This document shows positions 1-9,672 of a stretch of DNA of 64,000 nt, piece after piece; position 1 is the stretch's first letter; every line of letters starts with the position of its first letter. The DNA comes from Profundibacter amoris (lineage in GTDB: Bacteria > Pseudomonadota > Alphaproteobacteria > Rhodobacterales > Rhodobacteraceae). The notes under the pieces are model-generated. The model saw only the letters and a program-made list of their open reading frames with translations, did not search any database and was not told where the DNA came from. Location: contig NZ_CP032125.1 of assembly GCF_003544895.1 (NCBI RefSeq), positions 1,378,001 to 1,442,000 of the forward strand, written 5' to 3'. A program made the position numbers and the translations under genes.

Positions 1-217
1 CGCGGTTTTCCATATAGGCCGACACTCCCCACATGTGCCGCCCGTCCATTGCCGCATCGAGCTTGCGCTGGAAATCTTGCTGGTCGCGCACGTCGATATC
101 GTGGAAATAAGGCGAGCTGGGCGACATGTCGACAAAGAAGGGATCGCCCTTCAAGCCTTTGAAAAGCGGGTGGATATTCACGCGGTCGCTATAGGCGATA
201 TAGGGGTAATGCAGCAT
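1..217 (-). CDS. Partial CDS, possible M23-type peptidase N-terminus
   Basis: The reading frame opens with ATG at 217, 7 bases after the GMC oxidoreductase stop, and stays open to the window edge (72 codons). It is probably the last visible gene of the operon that starts at 5166. The N-terminus reads MLHYPYIAYSDRVNIHP, and a later stretch reads GVSAYMENR. Some alphaproteobacterial M23 (LytM-like) metallopeptidases have a similar layout before their zinc motif: an aspartate-rich stretch, an amphipathic helix, then a GGYxExR-like segment. The zinc ligands would lie outside the window, so this assignment is only a resemblance. Confidence 0.45.
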   Translation of the reverse strand, partial: MLHYPYIAYSDRVNIHPLFKGLKGDPFFVDMSPSSPYFHDIDVRDQQDFQRKLDAAMDGRHMWGVSAYMENR

Positions 218-224
218 GGTTCGG

Positions 225-1826
225 TTAGCCCTCCAGCACCAGATCAGCGGCGCGTTCGCCGATCATGATGGATGTGGAATTGGTGTTGGCATTGGTGATC
301 ACCGGCATGACCGAGGCATCGGCGACGCGCAGCCTGTCAACGCCGTAAACCCGCAGATCGCTGTCCACCACCGCCATCGGGTCATCGCTTGCGCCTATTT
401 TGCAGGTGCCGACGGGGTGGTAATCTCCGGCGACGTTTTCCTCGATATAGGCCTGCACATCGGCGCGGGATTTCACCTGAAAGCCCGGTTCGATCTCGTC
501 TGCCATCAGGGCGCGCATGGCGGGCTGGTTCATCACCTCGCGGTTCAGTTCGAACGCGCGGTGCATCATGTTGGTGTCATAATCCGTGGACAGGAAATTG
601 CACAGGATGCGTGGCGCGGCCAGCGGGTCGGCGCTGCGCAGCTTGACCCAGCCGGTGCCTTCCACCGCCACCGGCCCGCAGGAATTGGACCAGCCATGGG
701 TCATCAGCGCGCCGCCCTCGGCGTGATCAATCACCAGCGGGCAGAACTGGAATTCGATGTCGGGATAGGGTGAGGTTTCATCGGCGCGCAGCAGCGCCGC
801 CCCCTCCATATAATTCGTGGCCCCCGGGCCGCTGCGGGTCAACAGCCAGCGCAGACCGACCAGCCCCTTGCGGTCCAGCCGCTGATAGCGGATCGGGGAA
901 TCCTTGCGCTTGGAAAGGTATTTCGGATAGAGGATCGGATGGTCCTGCAGGTTTTGCCCGACACCGTTCAGGATTTGCGCCGGTGTGATCCCGTGCTGCG
1001 CCAGTTCATCCTCCGGCCCGATACCCGACAGCATCAGGATTTGCGGCGTGTTGAAGGCCCCGCCGGAGAGGATAACCTCCGCTTCGGCCTGCGCGCTGTG
1101 GGCTTTGCCGTTGCGGATATACTCGACCCCTGTAGCCGCGCCGTTTTTAATCACCACACGGGTCACTTGGGCGTGGTCGATGATGGTCAGGTGGGCGGTG
1201 TCGGCCACATGTTTTTGATAAGCATGCGCGGTCGAGGCGCGGGTGCCGTTTTCAATATTCATCTGGAAATGGCCAAACCCCTCGGGCGCATCGCCGTTCA
1301 GATCATCGCTGAGCGCAAAGCCCGCCTGCTGACCGGCCTCAAGGAATGCCGGATAATAATCGCACTCCATCGGGCCTTTGACCACATGCACCGGCCCGTC
1401 GGTGCCGCGCAAATCGCTCGGGGTGCCGTGCCATGTTTCCAGCCGCTTGAAATAGGGCAGCACCTCGTCAAAGCCCCAGCCCTTGGCACCGGCGCCGACC
1501 CACGCGTCAAACACTTTGGGGTGCGGGCGCAAATAGCCCATGCCGTTGATGGCGCTTGAGCCACCCAGCACCTTGCCGCGCGGCTGATACATGCGCCGCC
1601 CGTTCAGATGCGGCTCCGGCTCGCCCTCGTATTTCCAGTTGATCGCGGGGTTGAGGAAGGCATAGCCATAGGCGGCGGGCATATCCACATGCCAGAAATT
1701 GAACAGGTTGCCCTTTTTGCGCCCTGCTTCCAGCAGCAGGGTTTTCTTTTTGGCGGCAGACAGGCGCGCCGCCAGCGCCATGCCAGCCGAGCCGCCCCCG
1801 ACAACGATATACTCAAAATTTTCCAT
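225..1826 (-). CDS. GMC family FAD-dependent oxidoreductase (choline dehydrogenase-like)
   Basis: 533-residue flavoprotein of the glucose-methanol-choline family, predicted to oxidise a primary alcohol to an aldehyde. The N-terminus has the FAD dinucleotide motif VVGGGSAGMALAARL (about residues 8-22), followed by the GMC signature GKVLGGSSAINGM (about 84-96). The C-terminal catalytic region has DYHPVGTCKIG, with the expected active-site His, and ends with VADASVMPVITNANTN. Length is normal for the family. The start lies 1 base after the decarboxylase stop, so the two are co-transcribed. With the aldehyde dehydrogenase upstream it could complete an alcohol-to-acid oxidation. The substrate cannot be told from sequence; choline is only one option, and no betB/betI context is visible. 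Confidence 0.9.
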   Translation of the reverse strand: MENFEYIVVGGGSAGMALAARLSAAKKKTLLLEAGRKKGNLFNFWHVDMPAAYGYAFLNPAINWKYEGEPEPHLNGRRMYQPRGKVLGGSSAINGMGYLRPHPKVFDAWVGAGAKGWGFDEVLPYFKRLETWHGTPSDLRGTDGPVHVVKGPMECDYYPAFLEAGQQAGFALSDDLNGDAPEGFGHFQMNIENGTRASTAHAYQKHVADTAHLTIIDHAQVTRVVIKNGAATGVEYIRNGKAHSAQAEAEVILSGGAFNTPQILMLSGIGPEDELAQHGITPAQILNGVGQNLQDHPILYPKYLSKRKDSPIRYQRLDRKGLVGLRWLLTRSGPGATNYMEGAALLRADETSPYPDIEFQFCPLVIDHAEGGALMTHGWSNSCGPVAVEGTGWVKLRSADPLAAPRILCNFLSTDYDTNMMHRAFELNREVMNQPAMRALMADEIEPGFQVKSRADVQAYIEENVAGDYHPVGTCKIGASDDPMAVVDSDLRVYGVDRLRVADASVMPVITNANTNSTSIMIGERAADLVLEG

Positions 1827-1827
1827 G

Positions 1828-3110
1828 CTATTCCGCCTTTCCGTCTGCGCGCAGCCATGCGGGCACGCGGTCTTGCGCGATCAGCGCCTCGATGCTTTGG
1901 CGCGGGCGCACCACATCGAAATCCGCACCATGCACCAGCACTTCGGGCACCAAAGGGCGGGCGTTATAGGTGCTTGAGAGCACCGCGCCGTAAGCGCCAG
2001 CGCCCATCAACGCCAGCAAATCGCCCTGCGCACAGGCCACCTTCCGGCCCTTGGCCAGAAAATCCCCCGGCTCGCACACCGGCCCGACAATGTCGGCGGT
2101 GATCGGGGCGGTGGCCTCCTCGCAGAGCGGCAAAACCGCGTGATGGGCGTCATACATGGTCGGGCGGATCAGGTCATTCATCGCCCCGTCGACCACCACA
2201 TAGGTTTTTTCCGGCGTTGGTTTCAGGTGCAAAACACGGGTGACAAACACCCCTGCATTGGCCACAATAAACCGCCCCGGCTCAAGGATCATCCGGCAAT
2301 CCAGATCGGTGAAATGCTTGTGAAAAATCGTAGCGTATTGGGCCAGCCGCACGGTTTCCTCCCCCTCGCTATCGCCCTGATAGGCCACGCCCAGCCCGCC
2401 GCCAAGGTCCATATGGTCCACCACATGCCCCGCTGCGCGCAAGGCATGCACCAGCTCCACCAGCCGCGCAAAAGCCGCGTCAAAGGCTGGCAGGTTGGTG
2501 ATCTGGCTGCCGATATGGGTGTCGATGCCGGTGAGCGAAATATTGGGCAGGGCGCGCGCCGTGGCGAAGAAATCCAGCGCTTGATCCCAGGCAATGCCGA
2601 ACTTGGTGCCGGATTTTCCGGTGGTCAGTTTGGCATGGGTTTTGGGGTCCACATCGGGGTTGATCCGTACCGACAACCGCGCGGTGACGCCAAGGCGGGT
2701 GGCGATATCCGAGATCATCTGCAATTCGGACAGGGATTCCACATTCAGGCAGAGGATGCCTTGCTCAAGGGCAAATGCGACCTCGCCTGCGGATTTACCG
2801 ACGCCGGAAAACACGATCTTTTCCGGCGCAATACCTGCGGCCAAGGCACGGCGCAACTCGCCTTCCGAGACCACTTCCGCGCCCGCGCCTGCCTGTGCCA
2901 GCAAGCTCAGCACCGCTTGATTGCCATTGGCCTTGAGGGCAAAGCAGATCAAGGCATCGAGATCGGCAAGAGCCGCATGAAAGGCGGCAAAACGGCGCTG
3001 GATGGTGGCCGCCGAATAGGCATAAAACGGCGTGCCGACCTGTGTGGCAATATCGGCAAGCGCCACGCCCTCGACCTGCAACGCGCCGTTTACATAGCGG
3101 ATATCTGCGC

Positions 3111-3114
<4 letters not shown>
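1828..3114 (-). CDS. lysA: Diaminopimelate decarboxylase family protein
   Basis: 428-residue fold-type III PLP decarboxylase. DAP decarboxylase makes lysine from meso-diaminopimelate. Seen: FALKANGN with the PLP-binding Lys near residue 61, SGTKFGI, the HIGSQI active-site region, the phosphate loop DLGGGLGV, EPGRFIV, and the C-terminal GPVCEPGD and MGAYG motifs, which match the DAP-specific Cys-Glu-x-x-Asp pattern. The start at 3114 is preferred over an ATG 9 bases upstream because it overlaps the aldehyde dehydrogenase stop as ATGA. In related bacteria the housekeeping lysA usually sits near argH. Here it sits in an oxidation operon under a CGNR regulator, so it may be a paralog acting on another D-centre amino acid. 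That is inference. Confidence 0.87.
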
Positions 3115-4536
<1,422 letters not shown>

Positions 4537-4547
<11 letters not shown>

Positions 4548-5166
4548 GGCTTTGCTCCGTTGTTTGGTGTTTTTCGCGGTGAGCGCGCACCCGCGCCAGA
4601 TTTCCGCAGGTTTTTGTGTCGCACCAGCGCCGCCGCCGCGCCTTGGTGCGGTCGACAAACAGCCAGTCACAATCACAACCGTCGCAGGTTTTGATCAGCA
4701 AATCCTGCCGCCGCGTCAGCAGATCGGCGATGCTGTCCACGATCCGCGCCAGCAGGTCCTTGGCGGTATTCACCGCGATCACCTGCCGCAAAACGCCGGT
4801 ATCGGAATCGATCACCGCCTTGTAGCGCAGCCCCGAAATGGCGGTTTCAATGGCTTTCTGCGCCTTGGCACCCGCCGCCTTGCTCACCTGTTCGCGGTTC
4901 AGCAAAGCCCACAGGCTTTCGCGCAGCTCCAGCACCTTTTGCCAGACCTCGCCCCCGTCAAGACGCGCCAGAACCGCTTCCTCCGCAATGTCCAGAATAC
5001 CTGCCACACGCGCCCACGCGACCACCGCTTGATAATCGACCAAGCGATCCTGGGGATCGGCCTGACCGCGATATTTCACGGAATTGACCAGATCCAACGC
5101 CGGATGCCCGGCCACAAGGTGCAAGCCCCTGAAGCTTGGAACGGGTATTATCGTCTGGTCTGGCAT
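4537..5166 (-). CDS. CGNR zinc-finger transcriptional regulator
   Basis: 209-residue protein with the two-part layout of CGNR/ABATE regulators. The N-terminal region (about 1-150) is a stress-sensor-like all-alpha domain. The C-terminal region is a treble-clef zinc finger with Cys161, Cys164, Cys182 and Cys187, containing CDGCDCDWLFVD and CGNLARVRAHR. Such proteins are known or predicted DNA-binding regulators of neighbouring metabolic genes. It is the first gene of the operon with the aldehyde dehydrogenase, lysA-like and GMC genes. A 31-bp dyad lies just upstream of its start, so it probably regulates itself and the operon. The ligand is unknown. Confidence 0.85.
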
Positions 5167-5184
5167 GATGGCATTCTTGAATCA

Positions 5185-5215
5185 GTAATTGGTTAAGTCA
5201 TATTTAACTCATTAC
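5185..5215. promoter_or_regulatory. 31-bp interrupted dyad upstream of the CGNR gene
   Basis: Two nested inverted-repeat pairs are centred exactly on base 5200: GTAAT (5185-5189) with ATTAC (5211-5215), and GTTAA (5192-5196) with TTAAC (5204-5208). Only the 2-bp spacers and part of the 7-bp centre break the symmetry. It begins 19 bases upstream of the CGNR start at 5166 and is AT-rich in a GC-rich setting. This fits an autoregulatory operator for the CGNR dimer or another dimeric regulator. The symmetry is seen directly; the role is inferred. Confidence 0.6.
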
Positions 5216-5406
5216 CTAAATTCCACAAGGGACAAAGTATGCACGATACCTCGCGCCTTCATTATGAAGAACCAGCCGCAGTTTTCGGCCGTTCAGTTCA
5301 GGCGTTTGGGGCTGGTGGCACAAATGGAACGGGTCGATAGAGCCTGAACGGATCAGACTTCAATGCGTATATTATGGTTTGATGGTCCTCCAAACACTGC
5401 ATATTC

Positions 5407-5766
5407 CTATTCCCCCCATGGTTTCGCCGCAATATCAATCAGGCCGGAGATCTTCACAGCCGGGATTTCCTGCTTCACGACCAGCCGATCAACAACCATT
5501 GGTGCGAGATAGGCGATCCGGATCTGGCGGCTGACGAAGCGGTCGGACAGACCCTCGGCGGCCGCGAGATCGCTGATCGTGTTCGCCTCTCCGGTTTCCA
5601 GTTTCCGCCGCCATTCCCATGCGCGGGTCAGGGCGCGCAGGATGTGGGGATCCTGCTGGCGATCTTCGGCATCGAGCCGGTTCTCGGGCGGCAGGATCTG
5701 GGTGCGACCGTTGCGGCGGCGGTATTCCAGTGGCACGAAAATGCGGATGGTGTCTGGGGTGGTCAT
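5407..5766 (-). CDS. Small recombinase-associated HTH protein
   Basis: 119 residues. The start is ATG 5766, overlapping the recombinase stop as ATGA. Residues about 40-100 look like a ParB/KorB-type helix-turn-helix: ISDLAAAEGLSDRFVSRQIR followed by IAYLAPMVVDRLV. Similar segments occur downstream of, or fused to, large serine recombinases in alphaproteobacterial elements, where they may help the recombinase find DNA. It is the last gene of a four-gene cassette with overlapping ends. No exact function can be assigned. The 240 bases between its stop and the CGNR start hold the dyad above and nothing else I can support. Confidence 0.75.
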   Translation of the reverse strand: MTTPDTIRIFVPLEYRRRNGRTQILPPENRLDAEDRQQDPHILRALTRAWEWRRKLETGEANTISDLAAAEGLSDRFVSRQIRIAYLAPMVVDRLVVKQEIPAVKISGLIDIAAKPWGE

Positions 5767-7073
5767 GCGCTTGCCTCCTGCCCAGTCATCAGTTCGCTGG
5801 CCAGCCCCTTCAACCCGTCGGCCCGCAGGTCGATCGATAACCCCTCGCCGGTGACGGTCACGCGTTGCACCAGAAGCTGAACGATACGGGCGCGCTCGGT
5901 GTGGAAAAGCTGGGTCCAGAGGTTGTCGAAATCCTGCAGGGCGGCGGCGACCTCGTTGGTATCGGTGCATTTACCCAGTTCTGTTGCCGTTCGGGCGGTA
6001 ATTTCAGGCGAGCGCAACACGCGGCGCAACTCGCGCACCACGGCCCCTTCGACCATGCCGGCGGCGAGGCGCTGTGGCGCGGCCGAAGGCGCGGTGTGGC
6101 GGACCTTCAGGTAGTCGGTCGAGACGTAATAGCAGTATTCCTTGTGCTTTTTGCCGGTGTGATGCGGGGTCATGGCCGCACCGTTTTCATGGAAGATCAA
6201 CCCGCGCAGGTAGGCGGGGTTCTTCGGTCGCCGTCCGCGCCGGTGCTTGCGGCCATTGGCTTTGAGCCGTTCCTGCACACGGTCCCATGTGGCCTGATCG
6301 ACGATGGCTTCATGCTCGCCCTGAAAGCTCTTGCCCTTGTGGCGCGCCATACCCGCATAGACCGGATTTTGTAGCATGCGGATGACAAATTGTGAATTCG
6401 GTGGATTACCTGCCTTGGTGGTCACGCCCTTAGCCTGCAATTCCCGCGCCAGCAAGGTGCTGGAGCCGAGATCAATATAGCGCTCGAATGCTGCCTTCAC
6501 GATCGCGGCCTCGGTGTTATGGGGCACAAGCTTGCGGTCCTGAAGCACATAGCCGAACGGCACGCTGCCGCCCATCCACATGCCCTTCCGGCGTGAGGCG
6601 GCGATCTTGTCACGGATGCGCTCACCGGTGACCTCGCGCTCGAACTGGGCGAAGCTCAGCAGGATGTTCAGCGTCAGCCGCCCCATGGAGGTGGTGGTGT
6701 TGAACGATTGCGTGACCGAAACGAAAGTCACCTGATTGCGGTCGAAAATCTCCACCAGCCTGGCGAAATCCATCAGCGAGCGGCTGAGGCGGTCGATCTT
6801 GTAGACCACGATCACATCGACCAACCCGTTTTCGATATCTGCCAGCATCTGGCGCAACGCGGGGCGTTCCAGCGTGCCGCCGGAGAACCCGCCGTCATCG
6901 TAATGCTCGCGCACCGCGACCCAGCCCTCGGATCGCTGGCTGGTGATATAAGCCTCGCAAGCCTCGCGCTGGGCATCCAGCGTGTTGAACTCCTGCTCCA
7001 ACCCGTCCTCGGTGGATTTGCGGGTGTAAATGGCGCAGCGCAGTTTGCGGGTGGCTTGCAATGTTCCGTCCAT
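5763..7073 (-). CDS. Large serine recombinase (resolvase/invertase family)
   Basis: 436-residue site-specific recombinase. The N-terminal resolvase domain (about 12-160) has CAIYTRKSTE with the nucleophile Ser, DAQREACEAYI, and KIDRLSRSL with catalytic arginines. The recombinase domain follows (PFGYVLQDRKLV, FVIRMLQNPVYAGM), then a zinc-ribbon-like region that has largely lost its cysteines (LIFHENGAAMTPHHTG), then a coiled-coil-like segment. The start is ATG 7073, overlapping the DUF2924 stop as TGATG; the longer open frame is not protein-like. Such proteins integrate or excise mobile elements. No frameshift is visible, so it may be active. Its att sites were not found. Confidence 0.93.
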   Translation of the reverse strand: MDGTLQATRKLRCAIYTRKSTEDGLEQEFNTLDAQREACEAYITSQRSEGWVAVREHYDDGGFSGGTLERPALRQMLADIENGLVDVIVVYKIDRLSRSLMDFARLVEIFDRNQVTFVSVTQSFNTTTSMGRLTLNILLSFAQFEREVTGERIRDKIAASRRKGMWMGGSVPFGYVLQDRKLVPHNTEAAIVKAAFERYIDLGSSTLLARELQAKGVTTKAGNPPNSQFVIRMLQNPVYAGMARHKGKSFQGEHEAIVDQATWDRVQERLKANGRKHRRGRRPKNPAYLRGLIFHENGAAMTPHHTGKKHKEYCYYVSTDYLKVRHTAPSAAPQRLAAGMVEGAVVRELRRVLRSPEITARTATELGKCTDTNEVAAALQDFDNLWTQLFHTERARIVQLLVQRVTVTGEGLSIDLRADGLKGLASELMTGQEASA

Positions 7074-7573
7074 CAGGCCCCGCCTTTCCGCGCACGACCA
7101 AGGCCGAAAAACGCGAACCCGTTCCAATGTTTGCCGGTGATGGTGTTGGCCACCTTGGAGAGCGATTTGTAACGCTGGCCGTCATAATCGAAGCCGTCGG
7201 GCTGGACCGTGACCACATGGGTGACGCCCTGCCATTCGCGGATCAGGCGGGTGCCGGGGATGGGTTTGCGATCGTCGAGCATCTTGGGCGTGCCGCCCAG
7301 CCGCTTGCCGTGCATCTCGGCCGACAGCGCCTTGAGCATCTGGCGGCTTTTTCTCGACAGCCCGCCATGGGTCAGTTCCTGAATGCGGTAGGCGATACGT
7401 ATTTCCAGATAGGACCGGCTGTTATTGGGCGCGCCGGTGGCAAAAAGCCGTTCCCATTCTTCCTTCAGCTCGTTCACGCTCATGGTTTTCAGACCCGCAA
7501 GGCGGGAGAGAACGGTCTGGTCGGTGGCGGGGTGTTCGCCCGGTTTGGGCGGGGATGCAGGGGCGGTTGTCAT
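7073..7573 (-). CDS. DUF2924 domain protein of the recombinase cassette
   Basis: 166-residue protein typical of genes placed directly upstream of serine recombinases in alphaproteobacterial islands. After a Pro-rich N-terminus there is a helical domain (MSVNELKEEWERLF to SAEMHGKRLGG, about 30-100), then a small beta-rich domain (about 110-160) with GTRLIREWQGVTHVV and YDGQRYKSLSKVANTITG. The latter resembles RAMA/DUF2924-type putative DNA-binding modules. It is translationally coupled on both sides (ATGA at 7570, TGATG at 7073). It probably assists or controls recombination, but no biochemical role is established that I can cite. Confidence 0.82.
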   Translation of the reverse strand: MTTAPASPPKPGEHPATDQTVLSRLAGLKTMSVNELKEEWERLFATGAPNNSRSYLEIRIAYRIQELTHGGLSRKSRQMLKALSAEMHGKRLGGTPKMLDDRKPIPGTRLIREWQGVTHVVTVQPDGFDYDGQRYKSLSKVANTITGKHWNGFAFFGLGRARKGGA

Positions 7574-7794
7574 TCGCCACCTCCGATCCGGATCCTGGTG
7601 CGCCGCCCGCGGCGGCTCTTGCCGACCACCTCGACATAGCGGGGCGAATCTGCTGCCGAAGCATCCGATTTCGGCTCTGCTCCACGCATCCGCCGGATGC
7701 CCGCCGCCAGGATGCGGCCCAGATCAGAAAGCCGCTCCTCCGCGTTCATCCTGTCCACCGGAAAAAGGTCCGGCCCCACGATTTGTTCTTCCAT
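7570..7794 (-). CDS. Small conserved protein, first gene of the recombinase cassette
   Basis: 74 residues, acidic at the N-terminus and strongly basic at the C-terminus (GKSRRGRRTRIRIGGG). A helix with MNAEERLSDLGRILAAGIRR lies in the middle. A GGAGG-type ribosome site sits 6 bases before the ATG at 7794, and its stop overlaps the DUF2924 start as ATGA. Comparable short proteins start recombinase/DUF2924 cassettes elsewhere. The function is unknown; the basic tail suggests nucleic-acid contact. An AT-rich stretch at about 7830-7870 may hold the cassette promoter. Confidence 0.65.
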   Translation of the reverse strand: MEEQIVGPDLFPVDRMNAEERLSDLGRILAAGIRRMRGAEPKSDASAADSPRYVEVVGKSRRGRRTRIRIGGGE

Positions 7795-8143
7795 AACGAC
7801 CTCCAGAGAGTGAGTTGGTTTGGTCGTATGAAAGGGATATGTGAGAGTATATCAAGTAATATCAACGGGTTGGCGTAGTGGTGCGTGATGGGGCGAAAAC
7901 ATTAGAAAGCTGATCGCTCAAAATTGTGAAATTCAGGCGCGGTGCACAACGAAAGGATATGGTGAAAACCTTTCTTAAGAAATCAGTTAGCGAAACGATT
8001 CTGAATTTGTCCGAAGCCCTATTGCACAAGCAAATGCTTGTCGCAGTTCAGCCCTTGGAAACGAACCGATCATATGTATCGCTGACCGGCTCTTCCTCAA
8101 TTTCTGCGCCTGCCCATCCGGAGCGGCCGTGCCGTGGATAGAG
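7795..8143. other. Intergenic stretch, no convincing gene
   Basis: This 349-base gap separates the recombinase cassette from the ImmA-like gene. It is more AT-rich than its surroundings. A plus-strand frame at 7959-8141 (60 codons) has AAAGGA almost touching its ATG, which is too close for a normal ribosome site. It resembles nothing I know, and its C-terminus reads like random sequence. The left end probably holds the promoter for the cassette starting at 7794. Confidence 0.4.
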
Positions 8144-8959
8144 CTATAAGGAAATCGTCATTTCGTTCTGTCGCCCGTAAATGGTCATTTCCTGTACCGG
8201 TTCCTGCCCTTGCCAAACGCCGGCAGGATGCTGGACACCGGCCCGGGCAATTTCGCTGTCTACGTTTTGCGCGGCCAAGGATCGAGCCGGAAGCTCTGTC
8301 ACCCTCTGGCGGGCAGCGTAATATATGTTCGATTTCAAAAGCGGATCGCTCGACCAGGCCCAATCGATGAATCCATCTTTCCCCACGACCAGCATGGCGC
8401 GCTGATCCGTGATCGTCAGCCATTTCAAAATGGCGGCGGTCAAGGAGACGGCATAGCGTTCAGCCAGTCGCTGCATCAAGTCGATGTCGATGTTTTGGCC
8501 GGAAATCTGCGCCCGAAAGTCATTCAGCGGCATGAGAAGAAAGGAGGCGAACCGGTTGGCCTCTGCTTCGATCTGGCCTTGCTCGGACCGCCAGTTTCCC
8601 ATTTGCTGGGACGTGCACTGAAGCCCTTGCGGACGAATTTTCCGGTGCAATAAATAGTGGCCGAGTTCATGGGCCAAGGTGAAATTCCGCTGTCCGGGAG
8701 ATGTGATATTGGTATTGTAGATGATCCCCCATTCGCCTTTACTATGCGGATTGGGCATCAGCATGCCTTCCAGCCCTTTGGAGAGATCGATGCCTTCAAC
8801 CATGGTGATCGGTGCGTCGGGGAAAACCTGACGCGAATAATCCTTGGCAATCGAGGCGACATCAATTGGAAAGCGGGCAAGGCCATGGACTTTGCGCACA
8901 TGGTCCAGAAGCTTTGTCAGGTGGATGGCCCAGCCTTCGGGCGTGGTCGGCAGGCTCAA
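8144..8959 (-). CDS. ImmA/IrrE family metallopeptidase
   Basis: 271-residue putative zinc protease. The motif FTLAHELGHYLLH holds HExxH at residues 97-101, and a downstream helix EAEANRFASFLLMP supplies the usual third ligand and family signature. Known ImmA proteins cleave a partner XRE repressor to switch on a mobile element or stress genes. Here the gene overlaps the upstream XRE gene as ATGA, the classic repressor-protease pairing. The N-terminal part (about 1-60) and C-terminal tail are less conserved. It probably acts in the cytosol on the neighbouring regulator. Confidence 0.88.
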   Translation of the reverse strand: MSLPTTPEGWAIHLTKLLDHVRKVHGLARFPIDVASIAKDYSRQVFPDAPITMVEGIDLSKGLEGMLMPNPHSKGEWGIIYNTNITSPGQRNFTLAHELGHYLLHRKIRPQGLQCTSQQMGNWRSEQGQIEAEANRFASFLLMPLNDFRAQISGQNIDIDLMQRLAERYAVSLTAAILKWLTITDQRAMLVVGKDGFIDWAWSSDPLLKSNIYYAARQRVTELPARSLAAQNVDSEIARAGVQHPAGVWQGQEPVQEMTIYGRQNEMTISL

Positions 8960-9276
8960 TCTTTACGCCCCCAGAGATCGACCATTTGCTCGATTTTCTT
9001 TTTATCTTCCTCGTCGAGCTTGCTGAACTTCCGGAAAAAGGCTTCCTGTAAAACTTCATTTCCGGGTTCCGCCGCCTCGTCGAGGAGATAGTCGGTGGTC
9101 ACTGAAAGCACGTGGGCGATGCGGGCCAGTTTTTCCCCCGATGGCTTGCGGGTGTCGCGGTTCTCGATTTCCCACAGGTAGCTTTTGCTGGTGTTGGTGA
9201 GCTCGGCCATCTTGTCCAGCGAATAGCCTTTCTCCTGCCGGTGCCGTTTGACTTTTTCTCCCAGTGAAGTGCTCAT
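8956..9276 (-). CDS. XRE-family repressor paired with ImmA-like protease
   Basis: 106 residues with an N-terminal lambda-repressor-type HTH (about 6-62): YSLDKMAELTNTSKSYLWEI is the HTH core and LARIAHVLSVTTDYLLD closes the domain. The C-terminal 40 residues are helical and charged (KLDEEDKKKIEQMVDLWG), a likely dimerisation or protease-recognition segment. AAAGGGAA lies 5 bases before the ATG. It is transcribed away from the 9423-11782 unit, and a perfect dyad between them is its likely operator. It should repress both sides until cleaved by its partner. Confidence 0.87.
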   Translation of the reverse strand: MSTSLGEKVKRHRQEKGYSLDKMAELTNTSKSYLWEIENRDTRKPSGEKLARIAHVLSVTTDYLLDEAAEPGNEVLQEAFFRKFSKLDEEDKKKIEQMVDLWGRKD

Positions 9277-9301
9277 TTGGTTCCCTTTGTGGTGTCAAGA
9301 T

Positions 9302-9327
9302 TTTTTGTTCGGTATGGCGAACAAAAA
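9302..9327. promoter_or_regulatory. Perfect operator-like dyad for the XRE repressor
   Basis: The 10-base arms TTTTTGTTCG (9302-9311) and CGAACAAAAA (9318-9327) are separated by 6 bases. A further half-site, CGAACAAAA, sits at 9368-9376 beyond the plus-strand promoter. The dyad is 26 bases upstream of the XRE start and just upstream of the -35 box of the divergent promoter, so a repressor here could act on both directions. The symmetry is seen; assignment to this XRE protein is by position. Confidence 0.72.
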
Positions 9328-9332
9328 CGTTC

Positions 9333-9360
9333 TTGACAAGAGGGTAGTGCGCCATATACC
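9333..9360 (+). promoter_or_regulatory. Sigma-70-like promoter for the 9423-11782 unit
   Basis: A consensus -35 box TTGACA (9333-9338) is followed after 16 bases by TATACC (9355-9360). It lies about 60 bases before the DUF2188-like start and directly beside the dyad at 9302-9327, with a repressor half-site at 9368. This is the best-looking promoter in the island and suggests a strongly repressed, inducible transcript. Confidence 0.6.
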
Positions 9361-9422
9361 TCTATATCGAACAAAAGCGTATTTCTGCGTTGTGATTCTC
9401 ACGAACTGGAAAGGAGGCCGTT

Positions 9423-9662
9423 ATGGCATCGAACAAAAAACCGGGCACGCATCACGTCGTGCCAAACTCGGAGGGTGGCTGGGATGTGAAGCGCGGGGGT
9501 GCGCAGCGCGCCAGCGGGCATTTCGACACCAAGCAGGCGGCGGTCGATCGGGGACGCGAGATCAGCCGCAATGCGCATACCGAATTCAAGATTCACAATC
9601 GCGACGGGCGCATTGCGCAGTCGGATTCCCATGGGAATGATCCCCGCAACATCAAAGGCTAA
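9423..9662 (+). CDS. DUF2188-like small protein
   Basis: 79 residues, basic, with the DUF2188 pattern: HHVVPNSEGGWDVKRGGAQR, then a predicted helix DTKQAAVDRGREISR, then the strand EFKIHNRDGRIAQSDSHGND. Proteins of this family are short, fold like dsRNA-binding or AP2-type modules, and have no firm function. AAAGGAGG lies 4 bases before the ATG. It is the first gene of a three-gene unit, 10 bases before the next start, under the repressed promoter at 9333. Confidence 0.75.
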   Translation: MASNKKPGTHHVVPNSEGGWDVKRGGAQRASGHFDTKQAAVDRGREISRNAHTEFKIHNRDGRIAQSDSHGNDPRNIKG

Positions 9663-9672
9663 GGAGAACTAC

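Noticed and set aside
7959-8141. 60-codon plus-strand frame after an AAAGGA string
   Set aside because: Spacing from AAAGGA to ATG is too short, the C-terminus looks random, and no family is recognisable.
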